Notes: a model not told the origin generated them from the sequence alone. Positions 25,760 through 35,612 are shown, counted from the first letter of the stretch. The stretch: DNA of 64,000 bases from Spirochaeta thermophila DSM 6578 (GCF_000184345.1 NC_017583.1:1798001-1862000), one strand, 5' to 3'. A program made the numbers and translations.

Positions 25760-26896
25760 TCACCCCATAGTAAGGGTATTTTGAGTCCACAAGATATCGT
25801 GATCCTTCAAGATTTTCAGACCCTCTCCCGGAGATGTCAACCCCACACGCTCCATGTCTGCATCTACCATGATTCTTACCAGCTGGGTGAAAGCCACCCG
25901 AGGCTTCCAACCCAATTTTCTTTCAGCCTTGGTAGCATCGGCCAGAAGCACATCCACCTCTGTGGGACGGAAGTATCTCGGATCTATCTCTACCACCACA
26001 TCGCCCGGAGCTATTCTATCTGACCACTCCTCCCTCACTGATGTTACTATCCCTTTTGTCTCAACTCCTCTTCCTTTCCATTCGAGCTCCACGCCAACAT
26101 AAGTGAATGCTTCCTCAACAAACTCTCTCACGCTGTGGGTCTCTCCCGTGCCTATCACATAGTCGTCAGGTTCCTCTTGCTGGAGCATGAGCCATTGACA
26201 CATCACATACTCGGGAGCGAAGCCCCAGTCCCTCCTTGCATCAAGATTACCAAGGTAGAGCTTCTTCTCTTTACCTGCAAGGATATGGGAGAGTCCTCGG
26301 GTGATTTTACGAGTCACGAAGGTTTCACCTCGCCTAGGAGATTCATGGTTGAAGAGAATGCCATTGCAGGCGAAGAGCCCGTAGGCTTCCCGGTAGTTTA
26401 TCGTCATCCAGTAGGCGTACACCTTGGCAGCAGCATAAGGACTCCGGGGATAGAAGGGAGTGGATTCGTTCTGAGGGGGTGGTGCGGCTCCAAACATTTC
26501 GGAGGACGAGGCCTGATAGAATTTGGTTTTCACCCCGCTACGGCGTATGGCCTCGAGGAGACGAGTAGTTCCGAGCCCAGTAACCTCACCTGTATATTCC
26601 GGCATATCGAAACTCACGCGGACATGACTCTGAGCACCCAGATGGTATACTTCATGTGGCTGTACTTCATAGATGAGGTTGGTGAGTTGACCGGAATCCG
26701 ATAGATCTCCATAATGCAGAAAAAAGCGGACTCCTGGATTGTGAGGGTCAGTGTAGAGGTGGTCTATACGATGAGTATTGAAGGTGCTTGCTCTTCTAAT
26801 GAGTCCATGTACCTCATAGCCTTTAGAAAGGAGAAATTCAGCGAGGTATGATCCATCCTGTCCTGTGATGCCGGTGATGAGTGCACGTAGAGCCAC
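25760..26896 (-). CDS. gmd: GDP-mannose 4,6-dehydratase
   Basis: A 378-residue enzyme that makes GDP-4-keto-6-deoxymannose from GDP-mannose. Seen directly are [19 protein letters not shown] (residues 4-22, the NADP fold), [12 protein letters not shown] with the RRxS motif, [17 protein letters not shown], and the catalytic [15 protein letters not shown] near residue 155. The GTG start has GGAGG upstream. It lies between a GT4 gene and fcl, with a 16-base gap to fcl. Together gmd and fcl supply GDP-L-fucose. The product could also feed other 6-deoxysugars, but the adjacent fcl makes fucose the obvious choice. Confidence 0.96.
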   Translation of the reverse strand: MALRALITGITGQDGSYLAEFLLSKGYEVHGLIRRASTFNTHRIDHLYTDPHNPGVRFFLHYGDLSDSGQLTNLIYEVQPHEVYHLGAQSHVRVSFDMPEYTGEVTGLGTTRLLEAIRRSGVKTKFYQASSSEMFGAAPPPQNESTPFYPRSPYAAAKVYAYWMTINYREAYGLFACNGILFNHESPRRGETFVTRKITRGLSHILAGKEKKLYLGNLDARRDWGFAPEYVMCQWLMLQQEEPDDYVIGTGETHSVREFVEEAFTYVGVELEWKGRGVETKGIVTSVREEWSDRIAPGDVVVEIDPRYFRPTEVDVLLADATKAERKLGWKPRVAFTQLVRIMVDADMERVGLTSPGEGLKILKDHDILWTQNTLTMG

Positions 26897-26898
26897 GG

Positions 26899-28014
26899 TC
26901 AGCCTCCCTCCGGGGTAAGAATGAGCTCAGCGAGCGTCTCCCACTTCGGGTATTCTCCCTTTTCCATGAACCGCACGACGTTCTCTCTTTTCTCTTTGAG
27001 CATGTCCCTATTATGGAGCACCGTGAGGATACAACTCAAGAGCGCATAATCGTTCGCGGCTTCCACCACGAACCCAAGCCTTCCGAATTGTACCTGCTCA
27101 GGCAATCCCCCCGTGGCGGTCACCAGTACAGGTTTTCGGTAATGAAAAGCGATAGGGACAACCCCCGACTGAGTGGCATGAGTATAAGGAAGCACCACGA
27201 GATCGCACTGTTTCATGAGTGAGCAGATATCGTCTTCTGAAAGCCATCTGTTGACAAGCGAGAAGGAAAGAGATTCATTATATTTCTTGATAAGTCGCCT
27301 TGACACTCTATCGAGACGCCCCGTTCCTGCGAGTGTGAGGTGGACTCTCTTACGGACCTCCGAGGGAAGAAGATCGAACGCACGAAGGAGATAGGGAATC
27401 CCTTTGTATTTGTCAAATCGTCCCAGGAAAAGAAGCCTGAGCGCTTTCTCTTCAGCCGGAGGGGCAGCGAGTTCCATCGAACAGGAAGAGCCCCCCAGCG
27501 GAAGCAAGGGATGAGGATGACACGCGATGTTTTTCCATCCTTTTCGCAGAAGATAGTACTTGAAGTTCTCGCTCAAGACGATACGTCTGTCGTATCTCTT
27601 CATCTCCAGATGCTGAAGCAACCGTACCCACACGCGTTCCCCACGATGAGGGATGGGGTCATGGATGATCCCCGTAACCAAAGGCTGATGGATGCTGCGT
27701 CGTTTTAATTGTGAAATGATGTACCAGTTCAACGGATGGGTCATCGTGAACAACACGATCTCAGGTGCGAAATCGAGCACTGCGTTGGCGATGGTTTTTG
27801 CCCTTGAGAAGAGAAGGAAGAAATCATTAAAAGGTTTGCCCGATGAAAACACCCGGAACGTCTCCACCGACAAACCGGTCCACGAGGCAAGTCCTTCCAT
27901 GTTCTCAGCTACGTAGCAACGCAGATCGGCACGCTCATGAAGCCGTTTCGCAAGTTCCAGGGTGAATATCGGTCCTGCTCCTTTTCTACCGAGATATACG
28001 AGAGCGACTTTCAT
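26899..28014 (-). CDS. Family 4 glycosyltransferase
   Basis: A 371-residue GT4-type enzyme beginning [25 protein letters not shown]. The glycine motif GRKGAGP is at residues 9-15, [23 protein letters not shown] near residue 195 opens the donor domain, and [39 protein letters not shown] near residues 290-328 carries the nucleotide-sugar contacts. The start at 28014 is supported by GAGGTGAAC just upstream; readings from 28068 run into the HEPN remnant. It overlaps nothing but lies two bases from gmd. Its donor could be GDP-linked. Confidence 0.85.
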   Translation of the reverse strand: MKVALVYLGRKGAGPIFTLELAKRLHERADLRCYVAENMEGLASWTGLSVETFRVFSSGKPFNDFFLLFSRAKTIANAVLDFAPEIVLFTMTHPLNWYIISQLKRRSIHQPLVTGIIHDPIPHRGERVWVRLLQHLEMKRYDRRIVLSENFKYYLLRKGWKNIACHPHPLLPLGGSSCSMELAAPPAEEKALRLLFLGRFDKYKGIPYLLRAFDLLPSEVRKRVHLTLAGTGRLDRVSRRLIKKYNESLSFSLVNRWLSEDDICSLMKQCDLVVLPYTHATQSGVVPIAFHYRKPVLVTATGGLPEQVQFGRLGFVVEAANDYALLSCILTVLHNRDMLKEKRENVVRFMEKGEYPKWETLAELILTPEGG

Positions 28015-28016
28015 GT

Positions 28017-28376
28017 TCACCTCATGAACACCTTTTGGTGACAACCTGAAAAAGCCGTTTTTTCCCAAGGAAAACCAGAGGGAAGAGCATCGGGTATCGT
28101 GTGGGTATGCATGTAGGCCTTATCGAGCTCGAGCACCTTCTCGATGAGCTTCTCAGGTGCCTCATATGGACGACAGAGTTCTTCCACCAGATCGATCACT
28201 GAATGGCCCCAGCCGTGGGCTCCTGGCTTTTGAAGCACTGCCATCATTCCCTTCCCGACCACATGCTGAGAAGAAAAACAAAACCTGTTGTAGCCCCCTT
28301 TCTCGAGATCATCACGCGCATGATCGAGAGCTCCTTCTGCTTCGGTAATCCGGTCCTGACTCTGTTCCACAGCCTG
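28017..28376 (-). pseudogene. Decayed HEPN gene (relative of module 2)
   Basis: The reading VEQSQDRITEAEGALDHARDDLEKGGYNRFCFSS... aligns with the module 2 HEPN protein from its fifth residue to the DALPSG segment, with conserved GHSVIDLVEEL. Three signs of decay are visible: the GTG start of the relative is CTG here (28374-28376), the RYPDA block is altered, and the last 36 or so residues are replaced by unrelated sequence leading into the glycosyltransferase gene. No MNT partner is present. The similarity also covers the 50 bases upstream, ending at GATGCAAAG (28417-28425). It sits inside the polysaccharide cluster, between two of its genes, as a relic of an inserted module. Confidence 0.7.
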
Positions 28377-28454
28377 CAGGCTCCTTTGGTCATTACTTTA
28401 TATCATTCTCGCAGAAGATGCAAAGGCTTCCTCCCCTCGGCAGGCGGACCACAC

Positions 28455-29390
28455 TCATCCTCTCGGATGTAAGGGGTCTTCCTGTGTACTGAACCACTCA
28501 ATAGTACGCTGTAGGCCTTCTTCAAATCCTATCAGAGGCACAGAGAGGGATGTGATCCGGTCTACATCTGCGTATGAATAGCGCACATCGCCGGGGCGTG
28601 GGTTGGTGTATACTATTGAGGCTTCAGTCCCGCAGAGAGAGATAATGGTGCGCGCAAGCTGATTGATCGTGATATAGGTGCCGTATCCTATGTTGTAGAG
28701 TCCCTCGCCTTCTTCAGCCAGTGCGATAAGATAAGCGACTAAATCTTTGACGTAGATGAAATCTCTCGTTTGCTCTCCATCACCAAATATGGTGAGAGGA
28801 TCTCCTTTAAGGGCCCGGCTTATAAAGGCCGGCACTGCGGCGGCATAGCCTGAAGAAGGGTCCTGGCGTTCGCCGAAGACATTGAAGAACCGAGCTGATA
28901 CACCTCTAATACCGCAGAGACGCTGATACATAGCAACATAGTATTCTCCTGCAAGTTTCGTAATGGCATAAGGGGAAACGGGCTGAGGAATCATATCGAG
29001 GCGCTTGGGACATTCAGGGCTGTCTCCATATACCGCGGCAGAAGAGGCAAAGACTACCGTACTTACGTTATGCAACTTCGCCGCCTCGAGCACATTGAGG
29101 GTACCTCTTACGTTTATCTCTTCTGTAGTAAGGGGATCTTCAATACTCGCTGGAACGCTGATCTGAGCTGCAAGGTGAAATATCGTATCCACACCATGCA
29201 AAGCCCGGACCACTTCGTCAGGATCTCTGATATCTCCCTCATACAGCTCCACATCCAGGTGTGCAATGTTTTCTTTTCTCCCTGTGGAGAGATTATCGAG
29301 CACCTTTACAGTACACCCTTTTTCTACAAGGGCCTCTACAAGGTGTGAACCAATAAACCCACACCCTCCTGTCACACATACTGTTCGCAT
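28455..29390 (-). CDS. NAD-dependent sugar epimerase (UDP-glucose 4-epimerase-like)
   Basis: A 311-residue extended short-chain dehydrogenase. It has VCVTGGCGFIGSHLVEALVEKG (NAD-binding motif, residues 4-25), VLDNLSTGRKENI, IFHLAAQISVPASIEDP, VVFASSAAVYGDSPECPK, and the catalytic SPYAITKLAGEYYV (YxxxK). The FFNVFGERQDPSSGYAAAVPAFI block is typical of GalE-related enzymes of polysaccharide clusters, including UDP-GlcNAc 4-epimerases (WbpP/Gne type). I chose the ATG at 29390; the GTG three codons earlier overlaps the GGAG ribosome binding site. It lies just after the initiating transferase and probably supplies its UDP-hexose donor. Confidence 0.9.
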   Translation of the reverse strand: MRTVCVTGGCGFIGSHLVEALVEKGCTVKVLDNLSTGRKENIAHLDVELYEGDIRDPDEVVRALHGVDTIFHLAAQISVPASIEDPLTTEEINVRGTLNVLEAAKLHNVSTVVFASSAAVYGDSPECPKRLDMIPQPVSPYAITKLAGEYYVAMYQRLCGIRGVSARFFNVFGERQDPSSGYAAAVPAFISRALKGDPLTIFGDGEQTRDFIYVKDLVAYLIALAEEGEGLYNIGYGTYITINQLARTIISLCGTEASIVYTNPRPGDVRYSYADVDRITSLSVPLIGFEEGLQRTIEWFSTQEDPLHPRG

Positions 29391-29414
29391 GAGATTCACT
29401 CCTCTCGTAGGGAT

Positions 29415-30695
29415 CTAACGAGCTCCAAAACCGGTGAGAATTGTTCTGATTGTAAGGAACAGTACGTAGAGATCGAGAAACATACCCTGGTTTTTTATGT
29501 AAAAGAGATCGTACTCCAACTTGGTCCGCGTATCCTCCACACTCGCCGCATACCCGTGCTGAACCTGGGCCCAGCCAGAAATTCCAGGTGGAACAAGATG
29601 CCGGTATGAGTAGAAAGGAATCTCTCGCTTGAACTCCTCCACAAAGGGCTTTTGCTCAGGACGTGGGCCCACGATGCTCATTTCTCCCTTGAGGACATTC
29701 CAGAACTGAGGGATCTCATCGAGTCTAAACTTTCTCAAGAACTTCCCCGTGCGAGTGATTCGGGTATCATTATTCTGAGTAAAACTGGGGCGAGAAGAAT
29801 CGTTTCGCATGGTCCTGAACTTCACCATTTTAAAGAGGCGTTCCCGTTCCCCTACCCTTTCCTGGATGAACAAAATGGGCCTTCCTGCATCGATGAGTAC
29901 CACAAGGCCTGTACATATCAGAAGAATAAGGAGCACTGGAGCGATGGCAAGAGTGATGATGATGTCCGCTACTCTCTTTACTACTCGGTACGGTCGGTTT
30001 CGTGTGGCAATAGGGAGGAAGACTTCTTCCTTTACGTAATCGAGAGGTACACGTCCAGTAAACTGTTCATACATAGAGACTGCATGATAAATAGGAGTGC
30101 CCTTCAAAGACTGCTGGGCCACAAAAGAGAGCCATTCTTGAGGAAGAGGATAGTGGAAATCCACTACAAGCGCCTCCACCTTTGGGAGACTTCCTGTGGG
30201 ATCGTTAAGCACCTCCCATTCTATATGACTGTTCCAGGAGAGGAGTTTCTCTGCTATACCTAATGGAACAACCGCGAGTTTCCTCTGCTGGGCGTTAGGA
30301 GGTTTGAAGAGAAAAGGAATAAGAAAGAGAAAGGCATACATCCCTCTGAGTTTCCATGCAATATGACTGGAGATGAAAAATCTTTCATCTCCAGTCACGC
30401 CCAAGAGACCGGTCATCAAAAAAGCACCGAGGATGGCGAACAGAAAAGCCTTGAGGGACGAGATCCAAAACGACTGAGAGAGAAACGGCCAGAGAAAGAC
30501 CATGAGAAGGAATCCCAGTATCCAGAAACCCATGAGGTGTAGGCCTATACTCTCACTCATCTCCCATAGCGAAAGGGAGGATCCCGCAATATACAACAAG
30601 AGAGGGATACTGATGAGCCCCTCGAAAATCAGGAGAAACACACGTTTCCTGAAAATCGAAAATTCGATTACCACAGGAGATTCATTTTCACGCAT
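29415..30695 (-). CDS. Initiating sugar-1-phosphate transferase (WbaP/WcaJ-like)
   Basis: A 426-residue membrane protein of the polyprenyl-phosphate sugar-1-phosphotransferase family, which loads the first sugar onto the lipid carrier. The N-terminal half has about four to five hydrophobic helices. The C-terminal catalytic domain starts after another hydrophobic segment (IIITLAIAPVLLILLICTGLVVLI) and contains VKFRTM, KFLRKFRLDEIPQFWNVLKG and MSIVGPRPEQKPFVEEF, then PGISGWAQV. All signature residues are present. It heads the transferase genes, right after the Wzi-like gene, as expected for the first step of repeat-unit synthesis on the inner membrane. Confidence 0.93.
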   Translation of the reverse strand: MRENESPVVIEFSIFRKRVFLLIFEGLISIPLLLYIAGSSLSLWEMSESIGLHLMGFWILGFLLMVFLWPFLSQSFWISSLKAFLFAILGAFLMTGLLGVTGDERFFISSHIAWKLRGMYAFLFLIPFLFKPPNAQQRKLAVVPLGIAEKLLSWNSHIEWEVLNDPTGSLPKVEALVVDFHYPLPQEWLSFVAQQSLKGTPIYHAVSMYEQFTGRVPLDYVKEEVFLPIATRNRPYRVVKRVADIIITLAIAPVLLILLICTGLVVLIDAGRPILFIQERVGERERLFKMVKFRTMRNDSSRPSFTQNNDTRITRTGKFLRKFRLDEIPQFWNVLKGEMSIVGPRPEQKPFVEEFKREIPFYSYRHLVPPGISGWAQVQHGYAASVEDTRTKLEYDLFYIKNQGMFLDLYVLFLTIRTILTGFGAR

Positions 30696-30729
30696 CGGCT
30701 GTCACACCACTCCTTATGGGGTTTCTCTC

Positions 30730-32235
30730 TCACTTGCTCCATACCCTCTTCCACGAGATCCCTGCGAACCAGCGCCACTCGGCGCCAGCCACCATGCGTC
30801 CCCAGAGGCTAAACTCCCGCCACGAGGCCTGGAGCGTGAGGATGTGGTAGACCTGGCCGGGGCCAGGAGGAAGGGCGGAGGGGTCGACCTTGGTCGTATC
30901 GGCACTCCGCACGCTCTCAGGCCAGCCGTCCCAGAACCACTTCCACCGCACCTCGTCTCCATCCTTCACCGTCCCTTTTATTAACACATTATACACCAGG
31001 CCGCAAGCGATTTCCGTACCGTTGAAGGATCCTCCCACCGAGGCCATCTGGGCGTCAGGGCCGTAAGTGAACCCCAGGGGGTAGTCCACCAGTATCCTGC
31101 TCGGGCTGGTGTAGTTGTCGATGTAGAAGTGGCGCACGTTCACATGGAGGTAGGGAAGATAGCTAGTGACGTACATCCACTCGCTGGTGTAGTCATACTC
31201 GGCCCACACCTGCCATCCTGGCTGGTTCCACTCAAGACCGAAGTTAAAGCCGTAGGCGCCGGGCTTGTAGTCCACCCCGGCCTCGGTGAGGGGCACGTCA
31301 GCGTCATCGAACGAGGCCTCGCCATAGATGGTGAGGGAGTCCCACAGCGTGAGGTCTCCATCAAGGGCGAAGACCACGTTGGAGTACCCTTCGCCATAGG
31401 TGTTGTGGTAGTACATGAGGGGGCTTACGTCGAGGAGATCGGGCGCCTTTCCGCCGATGATGTTGATCTCACCCACCCCCACCCGCCATAAGGGGCCCAA
31501 GAGGTCGAGCCTGTGGGCTGCAATGGTCTTGTAGGGGTCGGAGAAGATCCGTCCCTCCGAGAGATAGTCATAGCAATGGGTCTGAATATCCTCTTCGCTG
31601 TTTCCAAGAAGCGGAGACGAGGAGATCACGTGAAAGGTATACCGGAAGGCGCCGCCCTGCCAGCTCGCGGTGAGGTTGTCCTGATAGGTGGAGGGGGAGA
31701 TGGTGAGGGGATACCGGGCCCTCCCCCACTTGAGGGGGAAGCGTCCTGCGGCGAAGTAGAACGGCTCCGAGGCGTAGTAGAGGTAGGCGGTGTGGGGGAA
31801 GGTCATGTCAAAGGAGTAATGGGTGATGTCAAAGGCACCGGCGAGCGAGTCGGAAAGATAGTTGGTGGAAGGATAGGTGGCACGGGAGAGGTATTCTTTC
31901 TGGACGGGGATTTCGATATGGAGGCCGAAGGGGCCGGCGTGTCCCGAAACCTGAAGCAGGAGAAACGGAGGGATGTGATCGGAGAGGTAGAAGAGGTGCT
32001 CGGCGGGATTTACGGGTACGCCTGCGGCCCAGTAATCACCTCTCACCAGATCCACCGGCCAGTCGCCCACTCCAATGAAAGGCTGAAACCGAAGGGAAAG
32101 GCCGTCCGTACGGGGGAGCCCCACCCACTCCACCGGGACGGGCGAGGCGAAGGGGTGGTCCGTGAGCTGGGCATGGATCGGCAGGGAGACAAGGAGGGTA
32201 GAGGCGAGGCACAGGGAGTGTATGAACGTGCGCAT
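30730..32235 (-). CDS. Wzi-like outer-membrane capsule assembly protein
   Basis: A 501-residue exported protein. It begins MRTFIHSLCLASTLLVSLPIHAQ, a clear signal peptide with an AQ cleavage site near residue 23. The rest is rich in alternating aromatic strands, which fits a large beta-barrel. Segments such as YFAAGRFPLKWGRARYPLTISPSTYQDNLTASW recall the Wzi/Caps_assemb_Wzi family, where the barrel anchors surface polysaccharide. Family assignment is by layout and is not certain. It is the first gene of the polysaccharide cluster in transcription order, with GGAGGAG before the ATG and an extended -10 (TGCTATAGT) 18 bases upstream of the start. Confidence 0.65.
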   Translation of the reverse strand: MRTFIHSLCLASTLLVSLPIHAQLTDHPFASPVPVEWVGLPRTDGLSLRFQPFIGVGDWPVDLVRGDYWAAGVPVNPAEHLFYLSDHIPPFLLLQVSGHAGPFGLHIEIPVQKEYLSRATYPSTNYLSDSLAGAFDITHYSFDMTFPHTAYLYYASEPFYFAAGRFPLKWGRARYPLTISPSTYQDNLTASWQGGAFRYTFHVISSSPLLGNSEEDIQTHCYDYLSEGRIFSDPYKTIAAHRLDLLGPLWRVGVGEINIIGGKAPDLLDVSPLMYYHNTYGEGYSNVVFALDGDLTLWDSLTIYGEASFDDADVPLTEAGVDYKPGAYGFNFGLEWNQPGWQVWAEYDYTSEWMYVTSYLPYLHVNVRHFYIDNYTSPSRILVDYPLGFTYGPDAQMASVGGSFNGTEIACGLVYNVLIKGTVKDGDEVRWKWFWDGWPESVRSADTTKVDPSALPPGPGQVYHILTLQASWREFSLWGRMVAGAEWRWFAGISWKRVWSK

Positions 32236-32252
32236 GTTGGTCTCCTCCTGCA

Positions 32253-32258
32253 ACTATA
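32253..32258 (-). promoter_or_regulatory. Extended -10 promoter of the polysaccharide cluster
   Basis: TATAGT preceded by TGC forms an extended -10 just ahead of the GGAGGAG ribosome binding site of the Wzi-like gene. No good -35 is visible at the usual distance. It is the only promoter candidate for the long minus-strand cluster in this 173-base gap. Confidence 0.4.
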
Positions 32259-32369
32259 GCAAAGACGGGGAAGAAAATACAGCCTCATAAAACACCTCAA
32301 TCATGGTGGGGCCACTGTGCCCCTCCTTCGAGCCGGGGCTCATAGGAACGAGTCAAGGATCAGTCTGAT

Positions 32370-32678
32370 CTACTGCTTCACACTAGGTAACCGCTGTGTA
32401 ATAGTCTTTCATACGAGATGATAATCCACTCCAAAATAGGCATGAATCAGTTTATCCCGCATTCCCGCCATCTCTTTCCAGGGGATATGGGGATATCTCT
32501 CTCGAAGCTCAAGAGGTATTTGTTTCGCAGCTTCTCCTATTACCTCGAGTTTTCGAAGAACAGCGCTCGATGTCTTATCGTCAGTCATAAACTCATTGAT
32601 ATCCATTCCTTCGATGAAGGATTCTATACTCTCTATGGCAGCAGAGATATCCTTCATGTAGAGGGTATAATCTCTCAT
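32370..32678 (-). pseudogene. HEPN toxin, HepT/DUF86 type, truncated by TGA (module 6)
   Basis: The open frame gives 89 residues with the IGEAAKQIP helix and a complete R-X4-H-X-Y motif, [10 protein letters not shown] (residues about 74-83). It ends after VDYHLV at a TGA (32409-32411). The same frame then continues KTITQRLPSVKQ to a TAG at 32370. Relatives have a tryptophan at the stop position, so a single TGG-to-TGA change has removed the last 13 residues. The shortened helix packs against the active site in HepT proteins, so activity may be reduced or lost. The start overlaps the MNT gene by four bases (ATGA), so the pair is still coupled. Confidence 0.7.
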
Positions 32679-32986
32679 ACAAAAACAACGTCCTTACGCA
32701 CGCTTTCTTGGAGGTTCTCCCCGAGGGCTCTAGAGGATACAAGATCGACAGGACGGTGGAGGTGCTTTTCAAGATACTGTGAAGCCCCCACAAGATCAAA
32801 GAGATCTGCCTCTTCCTCGAACTCCACGAGCAAGTCAATATCACTCGATTGGGTCTGCTCATCCCTGGCAAAAGATCCGAACAATGCGATGCTCCGGATT
32901 CGATAGCGGTCTTCGAGCACAGGTTTAAGGGTTCTCAAGAGACTGATGAGTTCCTGTCGGTTCATCTTCTCATTCTTCATAGGCAC
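32675..32986 (-). CDS. mntA: MNT-domain nucleotidyltransferase antitoxin (module 6)
   Basis: A 103-residue minimal nucleotidyltransferase with [20 protein letters not shown] (residues about 37-56) and the VDLVS strand near residue 81 that ends the core. Its order, MNT first and HepT second with an ATGA overlap, is the same as module 1, and it is a MntA-type antitoxin. The start could be the GTG at 32986 (GGGGG five bases before it) or the ATG two codons later. All catalytic residues are intact, although its HepT partner is truncated, so the antitoxin may outlive the toxin. Confidence 0.85.
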   Translation of the reverse strand: MPMKNEKMNRQELISLLRTLKPVLEDRYRIRSIALFGSFARDEQTQSSDIDLLVEFEEEADLFDLVGASQYLEKHLHRPVDLVSSRALGENLQESVRKDVVFV

Positions 32987-33064
32987 GAGTTCCCCCGCCC
33001 CTTGTGCTGTTTCTTCTTCGATCTTTCTTTAAAACATACACCACCTGCCATCCTCTTCACCACT

Positions 33065-34150
33065 CTACCCCTCCCCTCGCGCATCCTGTACGGCCACGTG
33101 TCGCACGCGTCGTCGCCTCCGCCGTTTCCGCCGCCTCTTGCGCAGCACCCGCCTGAGCGCCGCATCCACGTCGCGGTTGGGGGGAGTGAAGGGCCTGAGG
33201 AACTCCTTGAAGGCCCGGTAGAGCTCCTTGAAGGGGAGATCCCTCATCCCGTCTCGCTCCACGAAGAGCCGGGCGAAGGGCAGGATGAGGACGTCGCGGT
33301 CCACTTCCCCTTCCCGCACCAGTCTGTCGAGCCGCTCGAATTCCTCGTGCCACCGAGCGAGGGGTATCCCCGGCCCGGCAGCACCCAGCACCTCATGCAC
33401 GTGAGGCAGCAGGTGGTCGAACAGATGGAACCTCTGCAGGGCTTCCCACACCGACGACGCCTCGCCGCAGGCCAGGATTTTGTAGATCTCCTCGGTGAGC
33501 CGCGAGGTCGAGACTTCTTCGAGCCGCCAGGCATCGTCCCGTATCTTCCGCACGAGCTCTTTGGGCATCTCGAGCTCCATCCGGGCGTGATACTTCACGG
33601 CCCTGAGCATGCGCACCGGATCCTCCTCGAAGATCCGATCGAGCGGAATGATGGGGACAAGCCTTCGTTCCCTCACGTGGGTGAACCCGTCGACGAAATC
33701 GAGGATCTCCTCGGAGAAGGGATCGTAGTAGAGGGCGTTCACCGTGAAGTCCCTGCGGAAGGCGTCTTCCTCGATGCTGCCGTACGCGTTGGGGTCGTCG
33801 GCTCGGGCCGATCGAAACGTGGTCACCTCCACGTACTCGTCCTTCGTCACGTACACGTGGACCAGCCTGAATCTGCGCCCTATCACCCGCGCATAGGGGA
33901 AGAGTCGCTTGATCCTCCCCGGGGTGGCGCACGTGACGATGTCGAAGTCCTTCGGGTGCTTTCCCAGGAGGAGGTCCCTCACCGCGCCGCCCACCACGTA
34001 GGCGGTGTGCCCCGCCTTCCTCAGTCGGCGTATCACCATGAGGGCATGGTGATCGATCGCCTCCCGCCGTATGCCATGCTCCTCGACTCCGTACACCTTT
34101 GCAAACGGGATCGGTGTCCCATCATCGGTCATTCGATAACGTATCCGCAC
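33065..34150 (-). CDS. pcnB: tRNA nucleotidyltransferase / poly(A) polymerase
   Basis: A class II nucleotidyltransferase of about 361 residues. The head domain shows AYVVGGAVRDLLLGKHPKDFDIVTCATP (residues about 50-77, with the DxD catalytic pair), then SIEEDAFRRDFTVNAL and DRIFEEDPVRMLRAVKYHARM. The C-terminal end is a basic tail, RKRRRKRRRRRRVRHVAV, typical of RNA-binding poly(A) polymerases (PcnB). The enzyme adds A residues to RNA 3' ends or repairs tRNA CCA ends; the basic tail favours PcnB. I use the GTG at 34150, because RIRYR is the usual family start; a TTG three codons upstream is also possible. It is divergent from hisS. Confidence 0.88.
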   Translation of the reverse strand: MRIRYRMTDDGTPIPFAKVYGVEEHGIRREAIDHHALMVIRRLRKAGHTAYVVGGAVRDLLLGKHPKDFDIVTCATPGRIKRLFPYARVIGRRFRLVHVYVTKDEYVEVTTFRSARADDPNAYGSIEEDAFRRDFTVNALYYDPFSEEILDFVDGFTHVRERRLVPIIPLDRIFEEDPVRMLRAVKYHARMELEMPKELVRKIRDDAWRLEEVSTSRLTEEIYKILACGEASSVWEALQRFHLFDHLLPHVHEVLGAAGPGIPLARWHEEFERLDRLVREGEVDRDVLILPFARLFVERDGMRDLPFKELYRAFKEFLRPFTPPNRDVDAALRRVLRKRRRKRRRRRRVRHVAVQDARGEG

Positions 34151-34253
34151 GTTGCCCAAGCCTTCCCTTTATTCACACAGAAATATATGATACACAGGAG
34201 TATCTTCCACATTCTATACGAAAAGATGGGAAAAACACAAGGAGAGAGGATTC

Positions 34254-35567
34254 ATGATACAACCTCGTGTTCTCAAAGGATTTAGAGACTTCCTTCCCGA
34301 TCTCGAGGCGAGGAAGAAGTCCATCGTCCGCACCCTCGAGGAGGTGTTCACTTCGTTCGGCTACCTTCCCATCGATACTCCGGTACTCGAGTACGCGGAG
34401 ATCCTCCTGGGGAAGTCGGGGGGCGAGACCGAGAAACAGGTGTACCGCTTCACCGACCACGGAGGAAGGGACGTGGCGCTCAGGTTCGATCTCACGGTGC
34501 CTTTCGCCCGGTTCATGGCCCAACACATGGCCGAGCTCTACCTTCCCTTCAGGAGGTACCACATCGCCAAGGTGTTCCGTGGAGAGAACACCCAGCGGGG
34601 CCGCTACCGGGAGTTCATGCAGTGCGACTTCGACATCGTGGGACCCGACAGCACGTCGGCCGATCTCGAGGTGCTCCTCATCATGCAGAAGGCTCTCGCT
34701 TCGCTGGGGATGGAGCGGTTCACCATCCACCTCTCCCACCGGGGGGTGCTCCAGGACTTCCTCGCCCGGCTCGAGGTGTCTGAACCGGTGGAGGTGTTGC
34801 GCACCGTGGACAAGATCCGCAAGATCGGCCGGGAGAAGGTGCGGGAGACGCTCGCACAGCTTTCCGACGAGGAGCGGGCCGGGCGTATCCTCGACTTCAT
34901 CGCTCCTGGTTCGGAGCCGGAGGAGGCGCTCTCCCGCATGGAGGAGGGGGTGGGTGCCGACAACCCACACCTCGCGAGACTCAAGGAGATCTGGGCGGTC
35001 ATAGGCGAGTTGGGACTCGCCAGATTCTTCACCATCGACCCCTCCATCACGAGGGGACTCGACTACTACACGGGGGTGGTGTTCGAAACCTTTCTTTCGG
35101 ATCTGCCCGACATAGGTTCGGTGTGCTCCGGCGGACGGTACGACAACCTGGTGGGGCTCTACAGCGCCCAGTCCATGAGCGGGGTGGGGGCGTCTATCGG
35201 GCTCGACCGGCTCATGGCGGCCATGCAAGAGCTGGGCATGCTCGAGGCGATCCCCACCATGGCGCCCGAGGTGCTGGTGGTGTGCATGGAGGAACGGTTC
35301 CTCGCCCACTACCATGGGGTGGCCGCAGCCCTGCGGGCCCGCGGTGTACGGACCGAGGTATACCCACAGGCACGCAAGCTGGGGCAGCAGTTCTCGTATG
35401 CCGAGAAGAAGGGGATACCGTTCGCCCTCATCATGGGTGAAGATGAGATCGCCGCCGGCGCCATGGCACTGAAGGATCTCGCCGCCCGCACCCAGCGCGT
35501 GGTACGGGGCCTCGAGGAGGTGGTGCACGCGGTGGAGCACCGACGTGAGGGTGTGCATCCGTCCTGA
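34254..35567 (+). CDS. hisS: Histidyl-tRNA synthetase
   Basis: A 437-residue class II synthetase charging tRNA-His. Motif 2 is the block YHIAKVFRGENTQRGRYREF (residues about 102-121), the histidine-binding GLDYYTGVVFETF is near residue 268, and motif 3 appears as GVGASIGLDRL near residue 305. A C-terminal anticodon-binding domain follows from about residue 335. The ribosome binding site AGGAGAGAGG precedes the ATG. Length and motifs are all normal. The downstream helicase gene begins 45 bases later in the same direction. Confidence 0.97.
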   Translation: MIQPRVLKGFRDFLPDLEARKKSIVRTLEEVFTSFGYLPIDTPVLEYAEILLGKSGGETEKQVYRFTDHGGRDVALRFDLTVPFARFMAQHMAELYLPFRRYHIAKVFRGENTQRGRYREFMQCDFDIVGPDSTSADLEVLLIMQKALASLGMERFTIHLSHRGVLQDFLARLEVSEPVEVLRTVDKIRKIGREKVRETLAQLSDEERAGRILDFIAPGSEPEEALSRMEEGVGADNPHLARLKEIWAVIGELGLARFFTIDPSITRGLDYYTGVVFETFLSDLPDIGSVCSGGRYDNLVGLYSAQSMSGVGASIGLDRLMAAMQELGMLEAIPTMAPEVLVVCMEERFLAHYHGVAAALRARGVRTEVYPQARKLGQQFSYAEKKGIPFALIMGEDEIAAGAMALKDLAARTQRVVRGLEEVVHAVEHRREGVHPS

Positions 35568-35612
35568 ATATGTGTATGTTTGTCACAAGAATTTTCGATC
35601 ATGGAGTAACAT

